64,000 bases of DNA. Source: Pantoea endophytica (GTDB taxonomy: Bacteria; Pseudomonadota; Gammaproteobacteria; Enterobacterales; Enterobacteriaceae). The notes below the pieces were generated by a model. It searched no databases and had not been told where the DNA came from. It saw only the letters and a list, made by a program, of their open reading frames with translations. Of this stretch, positions 36,515-44,146 are shown one piece after another. The position numbers and the translations under genes were made by a program. The stretch lies in assembly GCF_002858935.1 (NCBI RefSeq), contig NZ_PJRT01000005.1, positions 682,001 to 746,000 of the forward strand, read 5' to 3'. Numbering within the stretch: position 1 is the stretch's first letter; every line of letters begins with the position of its first letter.

Positions 36515-36961
36515 ATGTCAGCGATTGTTAAACGCACAGCAAAAAATGCCGGTGATGCTGGTGAATACTATGTTGCCTACATGTTATCTCGCCTTGGTAT
36601 AAGCGCAGCTTTAACAACCAGCGGTACAAGTAGAGTAGATATAATCGCGACCATTGACGGTTCTAAGAGCATAAGCATTCAGGTTAAAGGTTCTTGGGCC
36701 AGGTCTGCTCCAAGGCAATGGACTGTTGGCAACCACAGACCAATAGTTTCCCCTGACTTATTTTATGTCTTCTGTAACATGTCTGAGGATATTAACAACA
36801 CAACAGCCCCTACGATATATGTTGTTCCGAGCCACGACGTAGATGCTTTATCGACATGGCATCATCAGGTGCCGCTTTTCAAAATATCTAAATCAGACGA
36901 CGATAATTATCTAAATCGCTGGGATCTTATTCAGATTGCACTGGCACGTACTTCATCTTAA
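36515..36961 (+). CDS. PD-(D/E)XK-nuclease-like small protein (moron)
   Basis: 148 residues with ribosome binding site AAGGA. The nuclease-like core is visible: GDAGEYYVAYMLSRLGISAALTTSGTSRVDIIATIDGSKSISIQVKGSW has a Glu in helix 1, an Asp in RVDIIA and QVKG as the (D/E)xK equivalent. It lacks an obvious partner other than the EcsC-like gene 60 bp upstream on the same strand. The family is related to Holliday-junction-resolvase-like and restriction-like folds. Whether it cuts DNA is not shown. Confidence 0.68.
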   Translation: MSAIVKRTAKNAGDAGEYYVAYMLSRLGISAALTTSGTSRVDIIATIDGSKSISIQVKGSWARSAPRQWTVGNHRPIVSPDLFYVFCNMSEDINNTTAPTIYVVPSHDVDALSTWHHQVPLFKISKSDDDNYLNRWDLIQIALARTSS

Positions 36962-37027
36962 GCAAATCTTCCGGCGCGAGATTAATCCAAGCGCCATCTT
37001 CCTTAGCACCTCAGCAACACAAATGAT

Positions 37028-37120
37028 TCAGTTTACTATTTCAGGTAGCGAACTTTTCATCAGGCCGATGTGAGTTTCACCTGACTTTGTTACAACTGTG
37101 ATGCGGTAGGTGTCTGTCAT
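37028..37120 (-). CDS. Possible 30-residue protein
   Basis: Frame MTDTYRITVVTKSGETHIGL then MKSSLPEIVN, with GGAG 7 bp upstream of its ATG. It lies immediately downstream of a leftward terminator, so it would be translated mainly from antiterminated late mRNA. Similar N-termini occur in small phage proteins as far as I recall. Not confirmed. Confidence 0.35.
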   Translation of the reverse strand: MTDTYRITVVTKSGETHIGLMKSSLPEIVN

Positions 37121-37130
37121 ATTGGCTCCA

Positions 37131-37154
37131 ATAAAAAAACCGCACGGAGGCGGC
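37131..37154 (-). terminator. Leftward terminator within the late operon
   Basis: Reading leftward: stem GCCGCCTCCGTGCGGT followed by TTTTTTATT, preceding the next small frame. It would block non-antiterminated transcripts after 37182-37412. Confidence 0.7.
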
Positions 37155-37181
37155 TTGATTATCAGTGAATGTGTTACAGGG

Positions 37182-37412
37182 TTATTCGTCTCTAACCCAT
37201 TCACCTTGGACGGTGCGATAAAATGAGCATACAGCTTTCTCTTTCTGTATGTCGTAAATATCTACAGTGTCGTTGTTATTTCTCGCTTCGTCACTATATG
37301 CGGCCTGTTCTGCTTCCTCGAAAGTCGTGGTCACGCAGTGAATGTCATTACATCCACCACCACGCTCATAATCATCGTAAGCAAAAACGATAAAGCGCTT
37401 TAAATCTGCCAT
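37182..37412 (-). CDS. Hypothetical small acidic prophage protein
   Basis: 76 residues, starting MADLKRFIVFAYDDYERGGGCNDIHCVTTTFEEAEQ. It is acidic, soluble and without membrane segments. It lies after the immunity-like gene and before a terminator in the lysis part of the late operon. The pattern of short beta strands and one helix resembles small phage proteins of unknown role. Confidence 0.6.
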   Translation of the reverse strand: MADLKRFIVFAYDDYERGGGCNDIHCVTTTFEEAEQAAYSDEARNNNDTVDIYDIQKEKAVCSFYRTVQGEWVRDE

Positions 37413-37539
37413 CTTGCCACCAATGTTTGTATTTCATTGGAGTATAAACCGATGTCGCAGCGCTTCACAGCGTAGCTAACCCTATCCCTTGTCGAAGAGA
37501 TTCATCATCAGGCGCACTCGTAAATGCGCCTTGATGTGC

Positions 37540-37791
37540 TCAGCTCTTAAAGTCGGCTAACCCTTCGCTCTTACGCCATGCCCTGACGGTTGCAACGATT
37601 TTCTCCGGAGTGAGATCATCATCGTCGTCATAATAAATCAGGTCGGAGCCTTCCGGGTGCTCCGCCACCGCAATGAAGTTATCCAGCAACTCATCTTGGT
37701 ACGCTTCATTGCCCTCAGCGCTGCAAATCTCACTGACCAGCTGAGTAAATTCTGCTTCCGAGTAATCTTCGAATCTTGGCTTTAAGTTCAT
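37540..37791 (-). CDS. Nuclease-colicin/pyocin immunity protein (Im9-like), orphan
   Basis: 83 residues: MNLKPRFEDYSEAEFTQLVSEICSAEGNEAYQDELLDNFIAVAEHPEGSDLIYYDDDDDLTPEKIVATVRAWRKSEGLADFK. This is the Colicin_Pyocin immunity fold, with the variable specificity helix II and the conserved EHPEGSDLIYY around helix III. Such proteins bind and inactivate the HNH DNase or tRNase domain of E-type colicins and S-type pyocins. No toxin gene is adjacent. It is in the lysis cassette with GAGGGTGCCC as ribosome binding site. Confidence 0.85.
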   Translation of the reverse strand: MNLKPRFEDYSEAEFTQLVSEICSAEGNEAYQDELLDNFIAVAEHPEGSDLIYYDDDDDLTPEKIVATVRAWRKSEGLADFKS

Positions 37792-37829
37792 TGGGCACCC
37801 TCATGTTAGGGTGATGTTAACTCAAGATG

Positions 37830-38294
37830 TCATTTTAAGCATTGCTCGTTTATGTACTGCTGCAAGCCGGCTATTTGCTTTCCGGCAACTTCGATTCGAC
37901 GTCTGAGAGTGAAATAATTGCGTTCAAGGGTGTCATCAGATCGGGGGCTGGCAGCATCATCCACGCAGGAGGTGCCGGTGGCTTTTGCCCTGTAACGTTT
38001 GACGTTGAGCTGCAACCGGCGCTTGCCAGTAGCAACATCATCGTGCAGCTGGTCAATAGTCGCCTGAGCATCGGCTAAGTCCCTAGTATATTTGGCATCG
38101 AGTGCAGCAACCTCACGTTGGCGAACCTGCATGTCATCTATCTTTGCATTTGCTGACTGAAGTGCATCTGTCGCTTTGTCGCGCTCGCTCTGGTAGATAA
38201 TGGCATTGCTGCGGTAATAAATGGCTATTGAGCCTGCCGCCAGTACGCTGCTTAAGGCAAACGAGGTGATAAGTACACCGGAATTAAAGGTCAT
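37830..38294 (-). CDS. Rz-like i-spanin
   Basis: 154 residues from MTFNSGVLITSFALSSVLAAGSIAIYYRSNAI. The start at 38294 is preferred because the ATG overlaps the endolysin end by 11 bp and a 38327 start lies deeper in it. An N-terminal transmembrane helix is followed by a long periplasmic coiled coil (QSERDKATDALQSANAKIDDMQVRQREVAALDAKYTRDLADAQATIDQLHDDV), as in Rz. It works with the nested Rz1 lipoprotein to fuse inner and outer membranes at lysis. Confidence 0.85.
   Translation of the reverse strand: MTFNSGVLITSFALSSVLAAGSIAIYYRSNAIIYQSERDKATDALQSANAKIDDMQVRQREVAALDAKYTRDLADAQATIDQLHDDVATGKRRLQLNVKRYRAKATGTSCVDDAASPRSDDTLERNYFTLRRRIEVAGKQIAGLQQYINEQCLK
37871..38071 (-). CDS. Rz1-like o-spanin lipoprotein, nested within Rz
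   Basis: 66 residues encoded in another frame entirely inside the Rz gene, the classic lambda arrangement. Lipobox LLLASAGC (Cys20) is followed by a Pro-rich mature part (GQKPPAPPAWMMLPAPDLMTPL). It would be anchored in the outer membrane and contact Rz. Confidence 0.8.
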   Translation of the reverse strand: MLRRLLTSCTMMLLLASAGCSSTSNVTGQKPPAPPAWMMLPAPDLMTPLNAIISLSDVESKLPESK

Positions 38295-38787
38295 CTGCAC
38301 CACCGGCCAGGCAGAGGGAACGCTCAATTTCTCTGCGTTTTATAAGCCCTTTCCACTTTTTACCGCCGGCTAATTTCCAGCGTCGTAATTCATCGCACGC
38401 TCCGCTTTGGTCGCCTGCATTGAGCTTTTTCAAAAGGGTGGATTTTGAGAAGGCTTCAGTACCGACGTTATAAGTAAAACTGTACAGTGCTGCCCGTTGG
38501 TACTCGTTTAGCGGTACGCTCACAAGGTCATCAACCGTTCGCCTGACTGGCTGCAGGTCAGTCCATATCAGGCTATCGCACTCAGCGTCAGTGTACCTTT
38601 TACCTCTGCCAATATCGGCACCGGTATGCCCGTCGCAAACCGTCAGGACGCCAGTCACATCAAGATAAGGCTCGTAAACCCGCCCTTCAATGCCGGTTCT
38701 GCCACTAAGCAATACGGTGGCAATCATCAGCGCCCCGCCGCCAGCAGCAGCAATCAGTTTCCGACGCAGTGCTTGTGGTATGGCCAA
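38284..38787 (-). CDS. Endolysin, lambdoid R21-like lysozyme (GH24) with SAR signal
   Basis: 167 residues. The N-terminal segment LIAAAGGGALMIATVLLS is a weakly hydrophobic, Gly/Ala-rich signal-arrest-release helix, and the catalytic triad E-8aa-D-5aa-T is present (EGRVYEPYLDVTGVLT). The rest matches R21-type lysozymes (SVPLNEYQRAALYSFTYNVGTEAFSKSTLLKKLN). It digests the peptidoglycan at lysis. The holin gene is upstream (3-bp gap) and Rz downstream. Confidence 0.9.
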   Translation of the reverse strand: MAIPQALRRKLIAAAGGGALMIATVLLSGRTGIEGRVYEPYLDVTGVLTVCDGHTGADIGRGKRYTDAECDSLIWTDLQPVRRTVDDLVSVPLNEYQRAALYSFTYNVGTEAFSKSTLLKKLNAGDQSGACDELRRWKLAGGKKWKGLIKRREIERSLCLAGGADDL

Positions 38788-38790
38788 GGT

Positions 38791-39033
38791 TTATTCCTCG
38801 CGCGGATCTTTATCGCAAGATTTGTGATGTAAGGCCTCAATCTGTGCGAGGGCTACTTTTCGCTTATAAAACCAGTTAATCATTAATGTGAGGAGTGCAA
38901 GTGCGATCCCGGTCAGCACGCCAAAGGCACTCCATTCATCCGGGCTGAGCCAGGTCAGAATGCCATTGGATACCAGCCCTGCCGAAGTACTGTAAGCAGC
39001 GCCAGAGGTAAGCCTGTCCATTGTGAAAGTCAT
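38791..39033 (-). CDS. Holin (P21 S-like)
   Basis: 80 residues (76 if started at the second Met, MDRLTSGAAYSTSAGLVSNGILTWLSPDEW). There are two hydrophobic segments, the second GVLTGIALALLTLMINWFYK followed by a basic, hydrophilic C-terminus, as in pinholins of the phage_holin_3 type. Starts the lysis cassette. The pinholin/SAR-endolysin pairing matches phage 21. Confidence 0.82.
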   Translation of the reverse strand: MTFTMDRLTSGAAYSTSAGLVSNGILTWLSPDEWSAFGVLTGIALALLTLMINWFYKRKVALAQIEALHHKSCDKDPREE

Positions 39034-39118
39034 GAGCCCTAACTCGTTAAGGTGAGGCGCAGATACACCAGGAAAATGAATATCGCCTCAGGCCATATCA
39101 TTTGCTGGATGCAGAAAG

Positions 39119-39150
39119 CAAAAAGCCCCGCTTTCAAGCGAGGCTCTGAT
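39119..39150 (-). terminator. tR'-like terminator in the late leader
   Basis: Reading leftward: stem AGCCTCGCTT / AAGCGGGGCT with one G-T pair and TTTTTGC following. It lies between the PR'-like promoter and the holin gene, so late transcripts would stop here without Q. Confidence 0.72.
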
Positions 39151-39292
39151 CGTGGATGCCATGAGGGAATTGGCATCGAGAGTAGTTGTGCAGAGTATTA
39201 TGATGAAAACGAAAGCGTGATTAAAAAGGTTAGCAGGCACACTACCTTATCCGGCGTAGTTTTCTGAAGGGCAATACCCCACGGTTGGGCGC

Positions 39293-39320
39293 AAGATACC
39301 ACATAAAATGGAAATGTAAA
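39293..39320 (-). promoter_or_regulatory. PR'-like late promoter
   Basis: Leftward TTTACA (39315-39320) and TATCTT (39293-39298) with a 16-bp spacer, about 40 bp downstream of the Q gene stop. Transcription from here would give a leader of about 170 nt ending at the terminator at 39119-39150, the lambda PR'-tR' layout. Confidence 0.6.
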
Positions 39321-39357
39321 TAGCGAGCTATATAATCGCCAGAAAACATATCGCTTA

Positions 39358-40059
39358 CTACTTAGTGATTTGTTTTAGTTGCTTCTCCGCCCATGATTCT
39401 TCCGTCAGTAGTTTGGTTACGAGACTTTCATAGAATGATTTGACGCTTTTGTGCCATGTATCCAGCGATATTTTGGTAGTGATGTGACTAATAATGCCAA
39501 AAATATGGGTTGAAGGGATCCGGCTAAACCCTCGCCCACTACAACGCTTGCAGGGCTGGTAAACGGGTACACCCCGGAGCTTTGACTCGCGGCGATTGAC
39601 GGCTTCGCCACGGCCCTTACAGGATGGACAGGCAGCGCGAACTTTCCGTTTACCTTTGCAGCACGGGCACAGGCCATTATCAAGAATGCCTTTTCCACGA
39701 CAGACAGGACATTGATTCTCAGTGGCAGCACTGCGTGCAAACTCCATAAAAGCACACACCGACAGGTGGTTAATGACTGATGTTCTGACTGCCGGCGTCA
39801 GCTTATTGAGCGCAGGAATATGTTGCGCCTGCTCCCGCGCATAAATACTCAGAAGGCTCACCGCACGCTGCGATTCAGTTTTGCTCAGATTCATTTTTCC
39901 TGCAAAGGCTGCATAGCCCAGCGCCGCACGGTGCTGCAGCATGCCTGCTGCAGCCATCACATCACTGGTGGTAAGCGATGAACATGAGCCTTTCGACGGC
40001 ACATCTCCACGCGATACAGATTTTGGGTTGTGAAATTTGATCAGGTGTTCGAGATTCAT
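39358..40059 (-). CDS. Phage antitermination protein Q
   Basis: 233 residues from MNLEHLIKFHNPKSVSRGDVPSKG. A longer start at 40080 is in frame. The DnaJ-like zinc repeats CPVCRGKG, CPCCKGK, CPSCKGRG and CKRCSGRG identify the Antiterm family. Q binds near the late promoter and lets RNA polymerase read through terminators into the lysis and morphogenesis genes. Its gene sits immediately upstream of a promoter/terminator pair and the lysis cassette, as expected. Confidence 0.88.
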   Translation of the reverse strand: MNLEHLIKFHNPKSVSRGDVPSKGSCSSLTTSDVMAAAGMLQHRAALGYAAFAGKMNLSKTESQRAVSLLSIYAREQAQHIPALNKLTPAVRTSVINHLSVCAFMEFARSAATENQCPVCRGKGILDNGLCPCCKGKRKVRAACPSCKGRGEAVNRRESKLRGVPVYQPCKRCSGRGFSRIPSTHIFGIISHITTKISLDTWHKSVKSFYESLVTKLLTEESWAEKQLKQITK

Positions 40060-40125
40060 GTTGACTCCGTTGCACTGCATCAGGAATGAAGTGATACAGG
40101 CAACGGACTGTAGCGATGGAGACGT

Positions 40126-40431
40126 TCACTTTTCTGAATGAGGTGAAACGATGCAAAGCGGTTTGTGGATAAACGCCCTCTTGCAGACGACCCTGGGTAA
40201 CTCTGATCGGTCCCTGCCAGTCACGTTCATCCAGATATCTATCAGAGCTTCACCCGTATGATGGCGGGGGCTTGCGCCCTGCTTCCAGCCGATGAGTGTT
40301 GAGGCAGCGACATCCAGTTCGTAAGCAATGGCCTGAAGCGAGAACCCGGCCCTGCTGATGTCACAAAGCACTTTGAACCAGTCTGTCTTATAGATGTTGA
40401 CTAAAGGCACGATGCTCTCCTGAACACGCAT
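40126..40431 (-). CDS. Small helix-turn-helix protein upstream of Q
   Basis: 101 residues. DISRAGFSLQAIAYELDVAASTLIGWKQGASPRHHTGEALIDIW is a helix-turn-helix of the XRE/YdaS type, commonly encoded near Q in lambdoid prophages. It could bind DNA near the early-late junction or be a remnant of the early region. It starts with GTG/ATG near 40431 after CAGGAGAG. It is in the same orientation as Q. Confidence 0.62.
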   Translation of the reverse strand: MRVQESIVPLVNIYKTDWFKVLCDISRAGFSLQAIAYELDVAASTLIGWKQGASPRHHTGEALIDIWMNVTGRDRSELPRVVCKRAFIHKPLCIVSPHSEK

Positions 40432-40484
40432 AACTTCTGATGAAAACGTTAACCGGAAATCGTGAATGTAAGGGTTGCACTGTC

Positions 40485-41081
40485 TTACATCCTTGTCAGG
40501 TCCTTTAGGCTTTTCAGGCCGAGTTTGTTAGCGCAGTTTTTTCTGTGCTGATATATGGTTTTGACATTTACGTTTAACTGGAGGGACTGCGCAGGGGCTT
40601 TCATCCCCTTGATGTAACCATCGATAATCGAGAGTTCGCGCAACGACAGGTGGCATGCGTGATCGTTTCTTATTCGGCCATTCAATGCATCCACGAGTGC
40701 AACTCTGAGGCTGTTTACCGGCATAGATGAATAAAGCGTACATTCAGTGTTAGCTATTCTACTGATAAGCCGTTTTTTTTTGTCGCACAGATAACGTTCA
40801 TCATTGATATAAATCAAAATCCGCCCACGCGTTTTTCTTTGAAGGAAGAGGAAAGTATTAAACCATCCAGGAAAGAATATGTTCGCTGAAATGCACACGA
40901 TCGCGCTGAAGCTAACATCTTCGCGAAAACAAGGCTGCCTTCTGAAAAAATCACGCTCATCCCGGACATAAACGGCATGCGTTGAATGCAGATAACTCAG
41001 GTCATCGATAAGACTGAAAAAACCCAATGTTTCAATATTTCGCTCACCGAGCACAAGAAGGTAACCATTTTTGCTGAGCAC
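40485..41081 (-). CDS. LuxR-type (GerE) transcriptional regulator
   Basis: 198 residues. The last 65 are a GerE-type helix-turn-helix (LSLRELSIIDGYIKGMKAPAQSLQLNVNVKTIYQHRKNCANKLGLKSLKDLTRM). The N-terminal 130 residues do not match a receiver domain clearly (no obvious phospho-Asp) and resemble the regulators of fimbriae and motility of enterics. No partner is visible. It may regulate surface or conversion genes. It lies just upstream of the HTH gene on the same strand. Confidence 0.75.
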   Translation of the reverse strand: MLSKNGYLLVLGERNIETLGFFSLIDDLSYLHSTHAVYVRDERDFFRRQPCFREDVSFSAIVCISANIFFPGWFNTFLFLQRKTRGRILIYINDERYLCDKKKRLISRIANTECTLYSSMPVNSLRVALVDALNGRIRNDHACHLSLRELSIIDGYIKGMKAPAQSLQLNVNVKTIYQHRKNCANKLGLKSLKDLTRM

Positions 41082-41149
41082 TATAATATCTTCCCTAACC
41101 TGTCGAGTTGAAGAGCTTATTTATACTGCCCCGGATTAATGATGAGAAC

Positions 41150-41308
41150 ATGATAATTCCACTCAATCAATACATCTTGAGGTTGCCTGACCAATTGTTA
41201 CATCCTGACGCATCCTTTATAAAAGAAATTAAGGACATTGAATTCATGCTATTGCAGAAAACATCAAACTTTATCTATGAGTTTTTTAAGAGTAACTTAC
41301 AGGTGTAA
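41150..41308 (+). CDS. Possible 52-residue protein
   Basis: Frame MIIPLNQYILRLPDQLLHPD... ending FFKSNLQV, divergent from the LuxR gene with GATGAGAAC before its ATG. A TTG start at 41108 is also in frame. Neither homology nor codon evidence decides it. Confidence 0.3.
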   Translation: MIIPLNQYILRLPDQLLHPDASFIKEIKDIEFMLLQKTSNFIYEFFKSNLQV

Positions 41309-41402
41309 CTCTTAGATAATTCATTTCGGATGATGAATTGACCAGCAGCATAACTCTGACATAAAATCCCCTCGCCCATTAATAGTAACCAGATGAATCA
41401 TC

Positions 41403-41750
41403 ATGTTTAAAAAAATGGTCTACACGCTCGTTCTCTCATTATATTCACTGACTAAATGCACTGCCGAGCCTGATAATAATTTATGGCTAAACCCTGACGC
41501 TGTTCATTCGGTCCATTCCGGTTACATTGAAGGGTATGAAAATTTTATCTTTGCAGTGCCTGATAAAAACATCTCTAGTGATGAGGCAAAATCCCATCGA
41601 CTGGATCCCAGCCGAAAGCACCAAAAACTTAAAGATTTAAAAAAGGGAAAAATCAAAAAAACAGTAGTTACAGAGGATAACTGCGCTTTTCGCTTCATGA
41701 CAAAGCGCGGGTGTGAAGAAAGTGCATTCGGGGAATATTTTTTAGATTAA
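41403..41750 (+). CDS. Small exported basic protein of unknown function
   Basis: 115 residues with a signal peptide (MFKKMVYTLVLSLYSLTKCTA). The mature part is basic in its middle (RLDPSRKHQKLKDLKKGKIKKTVV) and has two cysteines near the end (DNCAFRFMTKRGCEESAFGEYF). It may be periplasmic. Low G+C. Not recognised. Confidence 0.55.
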   Translation: MFKKMVYTLVLSLYSLTKCTAEPDNNLWLNPDAVHSVHSGYIEGYENFIFAVPDKNISSDEAKSHRLDPSRKHQKLKDLKKGKIKKTVVTEDNCAFRFMTKRGCEESAFGEYFLD

Positions 41751-42296
41751 GCATGTAGCGCTGCCGAGGATGAACATTTATCTTGCCCGGCAAAAGCCCT
41801 GATGCCGTTATGCCCTGCACGCCCCCATAGAAACATCTGCAGCCAGATAACAGACATCATCTGACCTGTGCCTTCATAGTCCGCTGTCCAATCCCCCCGG
41901 CATCAAGCCGGGCACACTAATAAATGCGTTTAAGTTTATCTTAAAGACTTCAAATCATGAGGCTTTACAAGTCTGGCATAATATCCCCCGGACAACAATA
42001 ACACACTCAGGTTATTTAATTCTGCATAAAAAAACCCACAACAAAACATCAGTACTGCCACGAGCACTCAATATTCACCCTTAAGGAAAATTCAGATAAC
42101 TTAACCAGAAATGACTCACACTAGCCTTTTCAGACAAAAAAGATTAAATCCGAAAAAAATTAACATCAAAAAAGTGAGTTAGCTCATAACAGCGTTAATT
42201 AACACAACCCTGAGAAATTCCACTGCCTTTGCTTAACAGGTGGAGGTTTTCAATATCAGAAAGCAGAATTTCTGGCACTCTGCAGGAGAATCACAC
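41751..42296. other. Long non-coding gap
   Basis: About 546 bp without a convincing gene. Contains a CCCGGC/GCCGGG hairpin near 41896 without a T-run, and an AT-rich stretch (42050-42230) that may hold the promoter of the following small membrane protein and MFS gene. Confidence 0.35.
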
Positions 42297-42476
42297 ATGG
42301 ATTATTTTATCAAAGGCTGGACTATTGCAGCGACAATCTATACCTGCCTCAATGTAAGTGAACATCTATGCCAGATGTTTCCTGATAAACAACTCACGAT
42401 TTGTATTATTGGCATATGCCTCAATGTCGCCCTCAACGTCATGCTTTTCTCATACCCTAATCGCGGGCGAGAATAA
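42297..42476 (+). CDS. Small membrane protein upstream of MFS exporter
   Basis: 59 residues from MDYFIKGWTIAATIYTCLNVSEH, with GGAG 9 bp before ATG. An upstream in-frame start at 42240 lacks one. Two hydrophobic helices (about 6-22 and 36-54, LTICIIGICLNVALNVMLF) predict an inner-membrane protein. It lies about 190 bp before the MFS gene in the same direction. Not recognised. Confidence 0.5.
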   Translation: MDYFIKGWTIAATIYTCLNVSEHLCQMFPDKQLTICIIGICLNVALNVMLFSYPNRGRE

Positions 42477-42668
42477 CCAGCAGCTCCATGAGTTAACTAT
42501 TCCTTCATGCAGAACCGGATAAATTCAGGATTACGCATCTCGTGTGCGCAAATATGTGCATTTTCCCGACATCATTTGCCAGTGCCAGAACCGGCTACCT
42601 GTGCCCGGAAGGGAAATATTCTGGTTTTAATACTTCTCTCACTAAGCCGATACGACCAAGGAAAACCC

Positions 42669-44027
42669 ATGAATAAGGATGTTAGCGCGGGTAACACACT
42701 GAACCTGATGGCCATCATTGCAGTATCGTTAAGCACGGTCATTGCGATGCTCGACAGTACAATCGCCAATGTCGCGCTCCCTGTGATTGCGCGTGAGTTT
42801 TCAATAAGTGAGTCCAACTCCATTCTGATCGTCAATGCTTATCAGTTCGCCGTGGTCGCATCACTGCTTCCACTCGCGGCACTGGGAAAATCTGTGGGTA
42901 TCACGCGCGTATTTAATACAGGCGTACTCTTATTCGCGCTGTCATCACTGGGCTGCGCGTTATCTGAAAGTCTGGAAATGCTGACGGTATTTCGCGTAGT
43001 ACAGGGTTTCAGTGCAGCGGCGATTTTGAGCGTGAATGCTGCACTGATCAAAGCTATCTATCCCGCAAGCCTGCTGGGCAGAGGTTTGGGCGTGAACGTT
43101 ATGCTGGTCTCCGTTGCCGCAGCGGCCGGGCCATCTATTGCCTCTGCCATCCTTGCTGTGGCGAGCTGGAACTGGCTCTTCACCATCAATGTACCTGTTG
43201 CGGCGGTATCGTTACTGATTAGCGTAGTCTTTCTGAATAAGAGCCCGGCTGAAAAGGGACCGTTTGATCGCACAGGAGCCATCATCGTATTTATGCTTGG
43301 TCTCCTTTTCTCATGCACTGTTTTCGGCCTGACGCGGCAAAAGATATTTTTTGCGATGGGGAGCCTGATTTTTTTTGTACTGTTACTGGAAACGTTTTAC
43401 CTGAACCAGAAGCACAAGGTTGAAAAGGCGCTGATACCTCTAGCCGTCTTCCACAGTAAAACGTTAAGCCTCTCACTTTTGATGTCAGCGCTCTCCTATG
43501 CAACACAACTGCTGGCCTATGTATCGCTGCCCTTCTACCTTCACAATGTGCTCCATCGCGATATAGTGTCAACAGGGTTACTTCTGACTGCCTGGCCACT
43601 GGCAACAATGTTTACTTCGGTTCTGGCAGGCAATCTGCTGAAAAAATATGACTGTAATATCATTGGAGCCGCAGGTCTTGGGTTGTTGTTTGCCGGCATG
43701 CTGCTGACCGCTGCCCTGCCGATGGTACCCGGAAATATTGATATTATCTGGCGAGTCGCGCTATGTGGTGCGGGCTTCGGACTTTTTCAGTCACCGAATA
43801 ACTATCTCATCATGACTTCAGTAAACGATGAAAATACCAGCGTCGCCAGCGGTCTGTTAGGAAGCTCGAGGCTGCTGGGTCAGATTGTGGGTTCGGCACT
43901 GGTTGCACTGTTTTTTAACATCAATGTGAATGATCCAATCAACTGCAGCCTCATAACAGGAGCGTGCTTTTCCTTCTTTTCTCTTGCAGTCAGCTACTGG
44001 CGATACATATCGGCAAAGCCCCATTAA
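42669..44027 (+). CDS. MFS multidrug exporter, EmrB/QacA (DHA2-like) type
   Basis: 452 residues from MNKDVSAGNTLNLMAIIAVSLSTVIAMLDSTIANVALPVIAREF, the LDxTIVNVALP signature of the DHA2 drug-efflux group. Start at 42669 is preceded by CAAGGAAAACCC. A frame to 42507 exists but lacks membrane topology and a good site. Further conserved features are the motif-C-like stretch VVQGFSAAAILSVNAALI and about 12-14 hydrophobic segments. It probably exports a lipophilic compound, the substrate being unknown. It is not a typical phage gene and may be a cargo insertion between the late genes and umuDC. Confidence 0.85.
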   Translation: MNKDVSAGNTLNLMAIIAVSLSTVIAMLDSTIANVALPVIAREFSISESNSILIVNAYQFAVVASLLPLAALGKSVGITRVFNTGVLLFALSSLGCALSESLEMLTVFRVVQGFSAAAILSVNAALIKAIYPASLLGRGLGVNVMLVSVAAAAGPSIASAILAVASWNWLFTINVPVAAVSLLISVVFLNKSPAEKGPFDRTGAIIVFMLGLLFSCTVFGLTRQKIFFAMGSLIFFVLLLETFYLNQKHKVEKALIPLAVFHSKTLSLSLLMSALSYATQLLAYVSLPFYLHNVLHRDIVSTGLLLTAWPLATMFTSVLAGNLLKKYDCNIIGAAGLGLLFAGMLLTAALPMVPGNIDIIWRVALCGAGFGLFQSPNNYLIMTSVNDENTSVASGLLGSSRLLGQIVGSALVALFFNINVNDPINCSLITGACFSFFSLAVSYWRYISAKPH

Positions 44028-44146
44028 AGCCATAAAATCCGGGAAGATGAGATTTGTCGCCGGGTGACTTCAATCATAAAGACATTACTACGTGGCTCCG
44101 GGTTTCGGTTATCATTTCAGACTACTGCAGCGGACAGTAGTAAACT

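Noticed and set aside
39052..39267. 71-codon rightward frame between holin and Q
   Set aside because: Overlaps the late promoter/terminator leader and lacks a ribosome binding site.
41896..41920. CCCGGC/GCCGGG hairpin as a terminator
   Set aside because: No T-run on either side. Kept only as part of the gap description.
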